Assembly (NCBI GenBank): GCA_041589565.1
Contig: JBFHVL010000016.1
Span: 1-25,166, forward strand
Source of the DNA: Pleionea sp041589565
Lineage (GTDB): Bacteria > Pseudomonadota > Gammaproteobacteria > Enterobacterales > Kangiellaceae
Length of the DNA stretch: 25,166 nt
Reading direction: 5' to 3'
A program made the position numbers and the translations under genes. The notes under the pieces are model-generated. The model did not search any database. It worked only from the letters and a program-made list of their open reading frames with translations, and was not told the DNA's origin. Positions 8,199 through 16,392 of the stretch are shown one piece after another (position 1 is the first letter of the stretch; every line of letters begins with the position of its first letter).

Positions 8199-8702
8199 AT
8201 GCTGAGCGCATTGGCTAAGCTGTTGAAAATTTTAAACTCCGAAGAATCCCCTACGGCAGTAGCTTGGGCTATTGCACTGGCTTTTATGTTTTCCATGTTG
8301 CCAACGTTTAGTTGGGCAAAATGGAGTCTGCTGTTAGTGGTTGCGTTTTTCCGTGTTAACCTGTCAGCATTTATTTTATTTAGCGCTCTGTTTCCGCTAC
8401 TGGCCTGGTTGTTAGATCCTGTCTTTAATCAGGTGGGTTTGTGGCTGCTAACGCATGATTCATTGAATGAACTGTGGAAGAGTTTGCTGCAATCGGGTAT
8501 TGGTGAATTTTTTGCAATCAATAACACCTTGGCTGTAGCGAGTTTGTTGATTTCTTTGCTGCTGCTTGTTCCATTGGTGTGGGCAGGCAAAAAAGCAGTA
8601 CATGCCTATCGTAATCATGTGAAAAAGAAAGTAGAAAAATGGCACCTGGTTCAACTGTTTAAGTCGAGCAAGTTGTATCAAGTTTATCAGTCACTTTCAT
8701 GA
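8199..8702 (+). CDS. TIGR03546/DUF2062-type inner-membrane protein
   Basis: A 167-residue integral membrane protein matching the TIGR03546 family by its N-terminus (LSALAKLLKILNSEESP...) and composition. Hydrophobic helices are visible at about 20-38, 40-65, 66-85 and 108-130, followed by a basic amphipathic cytoplasmic tail (KKAVHAYRNHVKKKVEKW). AAGGAG precedes the ATG. The stop codon overlaps the next start in ATGA, so translation is coupled to the TIGR03545 gene; these two families are known as neighbours in many gammaproteobacteria. Function unknown; co-occurrence suggests the two products act together in the envelope. Confidence 0.8.
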   Translation: MLSALAKLLKILNSEESPTAVAWAIALAFMFSMLPTFSWAKWSLLLVVAFFRVNLSAFILFSALFPLLAWLLDPVFNQVGLWLLTHDSLNELWKSLLQSGIGEFFAINNTLAVASLLISLLLLVPLVWAGKKAVHAYRNHVKKKVEKWHLVQLFKSSKLYQVYQSLS

Positions 8703-10411
8703 GACAGTTGATGATGAAACTATTTCGACCCTCTGGAATTATCATATTTTTGGTGCTGACTGCGTTATTGTGGGGAGTGACCTATTTATGGATCAACGGT
8801 TGGTTGGCCGAGGCTGTTGAAGAACATGGCACTCAAGCTAATGGAGCTACTGTCGAAGCCCAAAGCGTATCCATTAACTGGTTAACCTCTGGATTGAATA
8901 TATCGCAGCTGGCGTTGGCGAATCCCGAAAACCTGTCGCAAAATCGCTTGCAACTTGATCAATTAAATTTCGATTTGTCGCTCACATCTTTGCTGAAAGG
9001 GCAGTTGCATGTTGATGAGTTGACCATTGAAAACTTGAGAGTAAACGTGCCTCGACAGTCACCTGCACAGCTGGCGGCGAAAAGTGAGGGTGATAATTCA
9101 AGTTGGCAATGGCCCAAAGCGGTCATGGATCAAACCAAAGAGCTAAACACTAAAGATGTCTTGGCTAGTGTGGATATTCAATCGCCACAAGCGTACGAAA
9201 AATTTTTAGCCGATATCAAACAGCAAAAACATCAGTGGCAGCAAGCTCAACAGGCACTTCCAGATGACGCAAAGATTGAACAACTAAAGCAGCAGTATCA
9301 AACGGCGAAAAAACAACTGGATGATGCGAAAGGGTTGGAAAAACTTTCAGCAACGAAAGACTTAAAAGAAGTACTCAATCAGATTAAACAGGAAAAACAA
9401 AAAATTGCCCAGTTTCGCCGTGAAGTGAGTGAAGGTATTAAAGACACTCGAAGTCAATGGGAGCGTTTAAAAGCACAAGTTGATAAAGACGTTGATTTGG
9501 CCATGTCGATGGCGAGCTTGTCACCCGAAGGAATGCGTCATTTGGCGGCAAGTTTGCTAGGTGAGTCCACCGCTCACTGGATAGAGTTGGTGGTGGATAA
9601 TCTTGATAAGGTTCGTGGTTTACCGACATCGCCAAAGCAAAAAGATGAGCAAGCACCTCTGCGGCGAGGAATTGATGTAGCCTTGATTCAGCCGCAGTTG
9701 CCACCGGATTTTTGGATTAAAAAAGCCCGGCTTTCGGGGGCTTTTCAAATGCAGCAGCAGCAAGGTAACGTCAGTGGTGACATTATTAATCTGGCCAATG
9801 CGCTATTACCAAATCAGCCTACCAAGGGGAATGTTAAGCTTTCATTAGGAGAAAGTTCGAGTGCTGGAACCGGTGAATTACAGTTTGCGCTGCAACATCC
9901 AGACGATGCTAAAGACTTGATATCAGGAAATTTTCAGCTAAAACAATGGCCTATCCGCGAGTGGGCGCTTGCCGAAGGGGCCTTATCACTAACGGATGCC
10001 CTTGCCGATATTAACCTGTCGTTGGGTGCAGATAAATCTCGAGCTAAGCTGATGCTTTCAATGCAACTTACTGATTTTAAAGTCAATAATGCCAATAGTT
10101 CAGCTTCTAAGTGGGTCGCTCAACTGACCGAGATTCTAAAGGATAGCCCCAAAGTTACGCTGGATATTGGTTTTGAACAGCAGGGCGAGCAACATAAGCT
10201 CACATTTTCAAGTAATCTCGATACGCTATTTTTTGCTAGAATTAAAGCTGAATTTCAGCAGCGCGCTGATAAAGTTAAAGCTAATGTTAAGGAAGAATTG
10301 CAACAACGCCTTCAGCCTATGCGTCAAAATATTGAGCAGCAGTTGGGGGCATTGGTCGATTTTGAGCAGCTTCTGGGAAACCGTATTGGTGATCTGGAAC
10401 AGCTCAAGTAG
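8699..10411 (+). CDS. TIGR03545 family protein, membrane-anchored AsmA-like with central coiled coil
   Basis: A 570-residue protein with one N-terminal membrane anchor (about 13-33), then a periplasmic AsmA-like beta-rich segment (VEAQSVSINWLTSGLNISQL, FDLSLTSLLKGQLHVDELTIENLRV) that resembles the bridge-type repeats of AsmA-like proteins. Residues about 165-280 are rich in Gln, Lys and Glu with heptad character and should form a coiled coil (QQKHQWQQAQQAL, LNQIKQEKQKIAQFRREV). The C-terminal part returns to beta-rich sequence and ends in a short coiled coil. Start ATG overlaps the upstream stop by 4 bp. AsmA-like proteins are associated with lipid transport or envelope homeostasis; a role here is inference only. 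Confidence 0.8.
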   Translation: MRQLMMKLFRPSGIIIFLVLTALLWGVTYLWINGWLAEAVEEHGTQANGATVEAQSVSINWLTSGLNISQLALANPENLSQNRLQLDQLNFDLSLTSLLKGQLHVDELTIENLRVNVPRQSPAQLAAKSEGDNSSWQWPKAVMDQTKELNTKDVLASVDIQSPQAYEKFLADIKQQKHQWQQAQQALPDDAKIEQLKQQYQTAKKQLDDAKGLEKLSATKDLKEVLNQIKQEKQKIAQFRREVSEGIKDTRSQWERLKAQVDKDVDLAMSMASLSPEGMRHLAASLLGESTAHWIELVVDNLDKVRGLPTSPKQKDEQAPLRRGIDVALIQPQLPPDFWIKKARLSGAFQMQQQQGNVSGDIINLANALLPNQPTKGNVKLSLGESSSAGTGELQFALQHPDDAKDLISGNFQLKQWPIREWALAEGALSLTDALADINLSLGADKSRAKLMLSMQLTDFKVNNANSSASKWVAQLTEILKDSPKVTLDIGFEQQGEQHKLTFSSNLDTLFFARIKAEFQQRADKVKANVKEELQQRLQPMRQNIEQQLGALVDFEQLLGNRIGDLEQLK

Positions 10412-10429
10412 TTCTTCAGGAGATAGTTA

Positions 10430-11152
10430 ATGAGAATATTCCATTTGGCCTTAGGCTCACTCCTATTCACATTAGGCAGTTTCGCACAAGCCAGCGATCT
10501 GTGTTTGCAGGGCATTTGTATTGGTGATGATGTTGAAACACTGCCGGTAAAATGGAAGCCGATTGAATTGACCTACTACGATCAAAAATTTGTAGAAACC
10601 GAGCTTGAAGGGCGAACTATTGAAGATGTGTATTATGATTACAACGAACAGCTAGTTGCTGATGCTTCAGTGTTAAAAGAAATCCTTCCCTATGTCATCC
10701 AAAAACAGCGTTTCGATGGTAATGTGCTGGGAGCTCTTTCAAAAGTTAAAGCCATTTGTTCTTCATTAACCTTGACTGGCGAACTCGACAGTGAATCGGA
10801 GCATAAGTTGTTTGTTACCTTTCGTGCGGTAGCGGATGATGGAAAGCGCGGCAAGCTGCGAGTCGTTAGAATCGAGAAGCAATTTAATGTGATGGCGCCA
10901 CATTTGCGTCCTCGTGATGCAGACGTTTATCGAGCATTGAGAAAAGCGCTTAAAGAAGAATTTCCGTCATTACAAATTGTTCGAGATATTGATGGACGGG
11001 CAAATGTATCGGCGATGCAAAGTGCTAATGCGTTACTTGGATTCCGATTTGTGTCCGATGTGTCCAATCCTCTAGTGTTGCGCCTTATTGATGATGCTGA
11101 ATTTAATATGATTGAGGACGACGAAAACGCCAGTCCCTTATGTCAAAGATAA
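10430..11152 (+). CDS. Exported protein of unknown function
   Basis: A 240-residue protein with a clear signal peptide (MRIFHLALGSLLFTLGSFAQ, cleavage after AQA near residue 21). The mature N-terminus has a Cys pair in DLCLQGICIGDD; two further cysteines lie in KAICSS and at the C-terminus (PLCQR), so one or two disulfides are plausible in the periplasm. I recognise no domain. It starts 18 bp after the TIGR03545 stop with AGGAG about 8 nt before the ATG, so it is the third gene of that operon, and the operon ends at the hairpin at 11171-11196. Being last in a conserved envelope pair suggests, but does not show, an envelope role. Confidence 0.75.
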   Translation: MRIFHLALGSLLFTLGSFAQASDLCLQGICIGDDVETLPVKWKPIELTYYDQKFVETELEGRTIEDVYYDYNEQLVADASVLKEILPYVIQKQRFDGNVLGALSKVKAICSSLTLTGELDSESEHKLFVTFRAVADDGKRGKLRVVRIEKQFNVMAPHLRPRDADVYRALRKALKEEFPSLQIVRDIDGRANVSAMQSANALLGFRFVSDVSNPLVLRLIDDAEFNMIEDDENASPLCQR

Positions 11153-11170
11153 TTTGAGTTTTAAATTAAT

Positions 11171-11196
11171 AAAAAAGCGACTTAGGTCGCTTTTTT
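11171..11196. terminator. Bidirectional Rho-independent terminator
   Basis: Perfect 11-bp stem (AAAAAAGCGAC / GTCGCTTTTTT) with a 4-nt loop, giving a U-run on either strand. It lies between the stop of the plus-strand operon (11152) and the stop of the minus-strand GGDEF gene (11216) and should end both transcripts. Confidence 0.9.
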
Positions 11197-11215
11197 ATTA
11201 CACGATTTTTAATCG

Positions 11216-12928
11216 TTAGAATATAAACTGCAGGGGGGGGTTATCCGTATCAAACCATTGAATGCTGCCCCTTTGTTTCATCTTTGCTTCGGTAACCGAG
11301 TGCTCGGCATCGTGCAGTAACATCTCTGGTGCTTCATGGCGTTTCATATCGTAAATGACCGCTCCAGTTGTTGCCTTGACCACCAGTTTTTCTTCATTCT
11401 CTAAAGTGAGCGCTGCAGTATTTATTTCATCGTGCAGGCGTTGCAAAAAGACCTGTGTATTTTCATTACTCGGCAACGTTGCCGCTACGCTAAACTCGTC
11501 GTCATTGAGGCGGCAAATCAGATCAAATTGACGCAGTACACGAGTCAGTGTTGCCGAAACCAATATAAGTGCTTTGTCACCAACTTCATGACCATAGTTT
11601 TGGTTTATGATCTTAAACTGATCAATATCAATGACGGCTACCAGAAGGCAGAAATCACTTCGGCGGCATCGCTGCATTTCTTCAGACAGTCGTCTTAAAA
11701 AGGATGGTTTAAGCAAGGTGCCAGTTAGGTGATCGTAGGTTGCACCTTTAAAGTATTGCCAGTAGTTTTCGGTAAGCACAATGGCCGCCGTAATGGAAAA
11801 TATTAAAAGTCCGATGATAAGTGCGGTATTTTCACGGTAGTCGATCCATGTTAACCATTGATAGCGATTGACATCAGCGAGCATAAATAAAACATAAAAT
11901 AGCAGTGCGAGCATCAGGCTCCACTGTGTCGTGGTCAGTGGGTCGCGCTTTAACAGCAATTTTAATGTGACCAGTACCGTGGGCGGAACAAAAGCCAGAA
12001 GTTTAGAAAACTGATAAAAATCTTGCAGATGTTCAATTTGCGGCCAAATGAGTACAACTATGCCCAGCAGAACAAAGAATGAAATGAGTACTCGTTTGGT
12101 AAAGGCATTTTTTAACTCAAAGCTATGGAACAGGTAATATGTGAGCGCCATTTGGGCAAAAATAAATGACACACTTTTCCATCGGATCAGGCTGTTGGTA
12201 TCAAAGCCTGAATCGACAATAAAGTGATGATTTAAGAACATAAAAAATGCTGATAGAAAGCAAAATGACGATAAGCTCAGTGCTTCGTAACTGCCTGGTA
12301 TCCGAAAAAAATAATAGAGCTTGTAGGCAGCAATCATGAATAACAAGGCCGCAATAAAGCTAAAGAACAAGTCTTTAGACAAAGCTAACTGAGTAATTTT
12401 ATGCAGAGGTTGAAACTCGCTCGATAAATGAATGAGATTTTGATGACTGTCAGAGTTATATATTTTTAAAATTAAAGTGTTGGTCTGATGGTAGAGTAAT
12501 TTGTCAGGCGGCAGAAAATAATAACGACTATAAAAGGATGCATTTTCGTACCTTGGTGGTAGCTCGCCCGTTTTCGCGATTCGCTCCCCATTGAGATATA
12601 GTTCATCGGCGCCCTGAATTTCTTCAATTACAAGGCCAGGAAACAGCTCTCCTAAAGGTGGGTCCAGAACAAACTTCAGGCGTAGATTAATAATAGAGTC
12701 TTTCGGCCATTCGGCAAGTAGTTCCTTGGTTAGTGGTGGACACGACTGGGGCGAGTCGTTATCGCGAACAGTTTCGTTGGAGCAGACTTGCCAGAAATAG
12801 GAAACATCACTCGGTAAATGTTCGATAAATATTGCATTGTGGTCCAGTCTAACGGGGTAATTCGCCCAACCAGGCAGCAGGTAAAATAACTGGAGCAGTA
12901 TTGGCAATAAACGAAGTACTGGCATCAT
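11216..12928 (-). CDS. 7TMR-DISM receptor with degenerate GGDEF domain
   Basis: A 570-residue membrane signalling protein. A signal peptide (about 1-23) precedes a periplasmic domain (about 24-180) with a beta-sandwich look (GADELYLNGERIAKTGELP). Seven hydrophobic helices follow (roughly 186-206, 216-238, 252-270, 279-296, 308-324, 336-352, 368-386), the 7TMR-DISM arrangement. The cytoplasmic C-terminus is a GGDEF fold (about 398-560): DHLTG at the start, Asp434 and INQNYGHEVGD retained. However, the signature loop reads NDDEF (475-479) instead of GG(D/E)EF, so the two glycines that hold GTP are lost, and the usual LTGLxNR entry motif is altered (LTGTLLKPSF). It is probably not an active diguanylate cyclase and may bind nucleotide or partner proteins. 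Two ATGs (12928 and 12925) are possible starts. Confidence 0.88.
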   Translation of the reverse strand: MMPVLRLLPILLQLFYLLPGWANYPVRLDHNAIFIEHLPSDVSYFWQVCSNETVRDNDSPQSCPPLTKELLAEWPKDSIINLRLKFVLDPPLGELFPGLVIEEIQGADELYLNGERIAKTGELPPRYENASFYSRYYFLPPDKLLYHQTNTLILKIYNSDSHQNLIHLSSEFQPLHKITQLALSKDLFFSFIAALLFMIAAYKLYYFFRIPGSYEALSLSSFCFLSAFFMFLNHHFIVDSGFDTNSLIRWKSVSFIFAQMALTYYLFHSFELKNAFTKRVLISFFVLLGIVVLIWPQIEHLQDFYQFSKLLAFVPPTVLVTLKLLLKRDPLTTTQWSLMLALLFYVLFMLADVNRYQWLTWIDYRENTALIIGLLIFSITAAIVLTENYWQYFKGATYDHLTGTLLKPSFLRRLSEEMQRCRRSDFCLLVAVIDIDQFKIINQNYGHEVGDKALILVSATLTRVLRQFDLICRLNDDEFSVAATLPSNENTQVFLQRLHDEINTAALTLENEEKLVVKATTGAVIYDMKRHEAPEMLLHDAEHSVTEAKMKQRGSIQWFDTDNPPLQFIF

Positions 12929-13197
12929 GAATGAGAGCTCTAATTAGATAAACGTCTAGCTTTTAATTTTGACACCTTTTACGGTGCTACTGGTTACCCA
13001 TACTCGTAAAGATAAATTGGTAATACACCGAATAAGGGTAAGCTTTTATTCCAATGGTACATAAAGTATACCGGAACAGCTCTGAAACTAAAGTGATAGA
13101 GCTATCATTGTGTTAATTCTTTGCCGTAATGGCATAGACAATATAGCCTCAGGCTACTAGGATGATTTGTCATAATCTTGAGTCAAAGGAGATAACC

Positions 13198-13887
13198 ATG
13201 AAAACAGTTTTTATTACAGGAGCCAATCGTGGTCTGGGGCTGGAGTTTTGTCGGCAGTATTTAAAGCAAGGCTGGAAAGTCATTGCTGCCTGTAGACACC
13301 CAGAAAAAGCCAATGCGTTAATTGACCTTACCGAAAACTTTGCACTCGATATTTACCCTCTGGATTTAAGCGACGAGAAAGCCATTGCTCGAGTAGCTAA
13401 CCATCTTGAAGGGAAGCCGCTGGATCTTTTAATCAATAATGCCGGTGTTTACGGCGGAAGTCCGCAAGATTTAGCGCATTGCGATACGGCTCACTGGTTA
13501 CAAACTTTTCAAATTAATGCGATTGCACCTGCCAAACTGACTCAGTTTTTATTGCCAAACCTGCGACTGACTGATGGGGCTAAAATTGTATTTTTAACCA
13601 GCAAGATGGGAAGTATGAGCGATAATGGCTCGGGTGGCTCCTATATTTATCGCTCTTCCAAAGCAGCACTGAATGCGATCATCAAGTCTCTGTCGATTGA
13701 TTTACAAAACGATGGTATTGCCGTTGCTGCTTTACATCCCGGATGGGTAAAAACCGATATGGGGGGACCCAATGGATTGATCAATACTGAGCAAAGCATC
13801 AATGGCTTGCGTGAGGTCATTGAGCAATTATCAATGCACAATACCGGCTGTTTCGTCGACTACCAACACAAACCTATTGCCTGGTAA
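13198..13887 (+). CDS. Short-chain dehydrogenase/reductase (C-factor-like)
   Basis: A 229-residue classical SDR. Visible motifs: TGANRGLG (7-14) for NAD(P) binding, NNAG (80-83), catalytic Ser135, and YRSSK giving Tyr151 and Lys155; PGWVKTDMGG (181-190) follows as in the C-factor (CsgA-like) subgroup. Substrate unknown; soluble and cytoplasmic. I set the start at the ATG at 13198, with AAAGGAG 6 nt upstream, and not at the in-frame ATG at 13162, which would add 12 unrelated residues. The last 14 bp overlap the 3' end of the convergent membrane-protein gene. Confidence 0.88.
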   Translation: MKTVFITGANRGLGLEFCRQYLKQGWKVIAACRHPEKANALIDLTENFALDIYPLDLSDEKAIARVANHLEGKPLDLLINNAGVYGGSPQDLAHCDTAHWLQTFQINAIAPAKLTQFLLPNLRLTDGAKIVFLTSKMGSMSDNGSGGSYIYRSSKAALNAIIKSLSIDLQNDGIAVAALHPGWVKTDMGGPNGLINTEQSINGLREVIEQLSMHNTGCFVDYQHKPIAW

Positions 13888-14800
13888 TAACCGATGCCGC
13901 ATGTTGTTCTGCAGATGCGGCTTCTTTATCCACAGCAAAAATGTCAATGAACGACTCGTATACAGAACAAAAAATAATGGGTATGCCCCAGATTACCGCA
14001 AACAAATAAGCTGCGGCGATTAATACTATCCCCTGAGCGGTAATGCCGTCGGCATCTTTCATCAGCCCAATGGCGAACAATCCGTAGAAAATTGCGCCAA
14101 CAACTAACATCATAAGTAAGGCAACAACTCCATAGATCAAATAGGGGACAAAATTGCGCATACAGGCTTTAAAACTTAGCTTTATGGCTTCAATGGCGTC
14201 AACTTTGAGCAGTATGATCAGGGCAGGAGTAAACCAGATTGCCATAATGGCCGGCAAGGTTAAGCCAATAAATAAGAGAACTGCAAGCAACAGCATGAGA
14301 AACCACTGATCACTAAATGCCGAGTTGCCGGTAGAAAACAAAGAAAAACCCAGCGCCATCATAATAATAAAGGTGATAATCAAGGCGCCCAGAAGCATGG
14401 CAATATACAGGGCTCCGGTGATAAATAATTGCCCCGTTTGTTCGGAAAAACCTGCAAACAGGTCGCTGACTTTGAGACGCTGCTCAGCTTGATTTGCCGC
14501 CGCTCGCATAAATCCTGCTGCAATAACCGGGTAAAACAGACTGGGTATAAACGAGCCTAAAATAGGAATAATCGATACAATCGTAAAAAGTAGTAACACT
14601 AAAAGGTTAATAAGACCAATGCCGGTCCAGGCCATTGGTGACTGAAATACGCGGCGAAATCCGCTAAATAGCCAACGTGCACCATCGGTTGCAGAGCCTT
14701 GCTTGATGATAATGGCAGACCCAGGCGCTGCAATATTATGTTCAAGCTGAGCCTGAGGAGCCTGATAAGGCGAGTTCGATTGCATGTTAAAGGATTCCAT
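13874..14800 (-). CDS. BPSS1780-like multi-pass membrane protein
   Basis: A 308-residue integral membrane protein. A short polar N-terminus rich in Gln, Pro and Ala (YQAPQAQ) is followed by GARWLFSGFRRVFQSPMAW, typical of the BPSS1780 family, then about six hydrophobic segments (around 58-80, 84-97, 125-152, 165-193, 217-243, 255-280). A conserved-looking PALIILLKVDAIEAIKLS block lies before the fifth helix. Function unknown. Its ATG is at 14800, divergent from the response-regulator gene at 14993; its 3' end overlaps the SDR gene in convergent orientation by 14 bp. Confidence 0.78.
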   Translation of the reverse strand: MESFNMQSNSPYQAPQAQLEHNIAAPGSAIIIKQGSATDGARWLFSGFRRVFQSPMAWTGIGLINLLVLLLFTIVSIIPILGSFIPSLFYPVIAAGFMRAAANQAEQRLKVSDLFAGFSEQTGQLFITGALYIAMLLGALIITFIIMMALGFSLFSTGNSAFSDQWFLMLLLAVLLFIGLTLPAIMAIWFTPALIILLKVDAIEAIKLSFKACMRNFVPYLIYGVVALLMMLVVGAIFYGLFAIGLMKDADGITAQGIVLIAAAYLFAVIWGIPIIFCSVYESFIDIFAVDKEAASAEQHAASVITRQ

Positions 14801-14860
14801 TTCGGCAACAAGTTTAACAGAGTCTATTTTATTGAATTAATTACCGCAATGGTCAGGTAG

Positions 14861-14905
14861 CTTGAGCTATACTCCAGTTATTGAAAGAAACTCAATTAGC
14901 TCAAG
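14861..14905. repeat. 9-bp inverted repeat in the divergent intergenic region
   Basis: CTTGAGCTA (14861-14869) and TAGCTCAAG (14897-14905) are exact reverse complements 27 bp apart, between the divergent membrane-protein and response-regulator genes. Either a split operator or chance; a TATACT box (14869-14874) abuts the first arm. Confidence 0.35.
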
Positions 14906-14992
14906 GTGTTATCTAACGCTGTCGGTTGATTTTTGTTAATCCGTAACCACTCTTGTTAACGAAAAGTAGTTAAAGCCACCTAATGGGTAAGT

Positions 14993-16297
14993 ATGAAAAT
15001 ATTGGTACTGGAGCACTCCAGAGTACAGCAAATTATTCTTCAGGCGTTATTTAACGAATCAAAGCTGACAGCAGACTTCGTCGGTCGACTTGAAGACGCG
15101 ATTGCTGCTGTGGATGAGACTGAATATGATTTTGTGTTTACTGGTTATTCATTGCCAGATGGCAATGGTATTGATTTGGTTCGTCATTTGCGTTCACTGG
15201 ATAAGGGTGTACCAGGGGTTGTCTTACTCACTACCGAAAGTAACCGAACCATTTTAAATCAGGCGCTGTCCGCTGGTGTATCGCGAATAATCGCACGTAA
15301 TAATACGATAGAGCTGCAAAATTTTATCCGAGAGTTGGCCGACTCAACCTTCGATGTTAATAGATTTACTGGTGACATTTTAGTGGTGGATGATGACCGG
15401 GTTATGGTGAAAATTATTGAAGCCACTATTACTACCTCGGGCTCCAAGGTGACTGCCTGCTCAAGTGGTGAAGATGCATTGCTGTTGATTGCCGACAATA
15501 ATTTCGACTTAATCATTTCTGATTACTACCTAAATGGGCAGATGAATGGACTGGACTTGCTGGAACACTTACGAAAAATGGGAGGAAAGAAGTCTCGCAC
15601 CCCGCTGATGATGATTTCGGCTCAGTCGGATCCGAGTCGAAGAATTGAAATACTACGTAAAGGGGCCAATGACTATATTGCCAAACCCATTCTGGAAGAA
15701 GAGCTCGTTGTACGAGCCAATAATCTAATCACCCAGAAAAAGTTGATTGACCGGGTTGAGCAGCAACGAGAACAACTTCGTCAATTAGCAATGACCGATC
15801 AACTGACCTCATTGTACAACCGGCACTTTCTGGTGCGCTATGCGCCTAAGCGTATTTCCGAAGCGTTTCGGCATGGCTCAGATCTGAGCCTTATTGTCCT
15901 CGACCTGGATCATTTTAAATCGATCAACGATACCCATGGACATGAAACTGGTGATGTAGTGTTGCAAAAAGTTGCTGAGCAATTACGCAATGTTTGTCGT
16001 CGAGAAGACGTTGCCGTCAGATTGGGGGGAGAGGAGTTTATTTTATTACTGCCTCACTGTAATGAAGAGGGGGTAAAGCAAAAAGCAGAGCAGATCAGAA
16101 ATCTAATTAGTCAACTAAAACCTGCCGGACTCGAAGTCACTGCTAGCTTTGGAGTAACTCATATTTGCGGAAGGCGCTTTAAAGGTAAAAAAGTAGATTT
16201 TGCTGTTTTATTTTCTGCAGCAGATAAAGCCGTGTATGCCGCCAAGGAAAATGGGCGCAATCAAGTGGTATTTCAAAGGATTGAACTAGAAGAATAA
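14993..16297 (+). CDS. Diguanylate cyclase with pseudo-receiver, receiver and GGDEF domains (REC-REC-GGDEF)
   Basis: A 434-residue cytoplasmic response regulator. Receiver 1 (1-118) is degenerate: the acidic pocket reads EH (7-8), the phospho-acceptor position is Gly51 (FTGYSLPDG), and the conserved Lys is missing (IIARNN). Receiver 2 (about 126-245) is complete: Asp133-Asp134, phospho-acceptor Asp177 (ISDYYL), Ser209 and Lys231 (AKP). A short coiled linker (about 247-268) joins it to a full GGDEF domain (269-430): DQLTSLYNRH, DLDHFKSINDTHGH, GGEEF (345-349) and an RxxD inhibitory site (Arg336-Asp339) five residues before it. It should make c-di-GMP from GTP, controlled by phosphorylation of receiver 2 and by product feedback. 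No cognate histidine kinase is in the window. The layout recalls PleD. Confidence 0.93.
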   Translation: MKILVLEHSRVQQIILQALFNESKLTADFVGRLEDAIAAVDETEYDFVFTGYSLPDGNGIDLVRHLRSLDKGVPGVVLLTTESNRTILNQALSAGVSRIIARNNTIELQNFIRELADSTFDVNRFTGDILVVDDDRVMVKIIEATITTSGSKVTACSSGEDALLLIADNNFDLIISDYYLNGQMNGLDLLEHLRKMGGKKSRTPLMMISAQSDPSRRIEILRKGANDYIAKPILEEELVVRANNLITQKKLIDRVEQQREQLRQLAMTDQLTSLYNRHFLVRYAPKRISEAFRHGSDLSLIVLDLDHFKSINDTHGHETGDVVLQKVAEQLRNVCRREDVAVRLGGEEFILLLPHCNEEGVKQKAEQIRNLISQLKPAGLEVTASFGVTHICGRRFKGKKVDFAVLFSAADKAVYAAKENGRNQVVFQRIELEE

Positions 16298-16326
16298 CTC
16301 TCACTCTCAATGTCCTAACTCTCATA

Positions 16327-16355
16327 TTGGTGTTCCCTCGGGTGAGTGGTATGCT
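16327..16355 (+). promoter_or_regulatory. Candidate sigma-70 promoter for the S9 peptidase gene
   Basis: TTGGTG (16327-16332) and TATGCT (16350-16355) are separated by exactly 17 bp and lie 38 bp before the ATG at 16393. Match to consensus is moderate (3/6 and 4/6). Confidence 0.35.
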
Positions 16356-16392
16356 AGGCAACTTTATTTTGTCCTGATAACGAGCATCTAAA

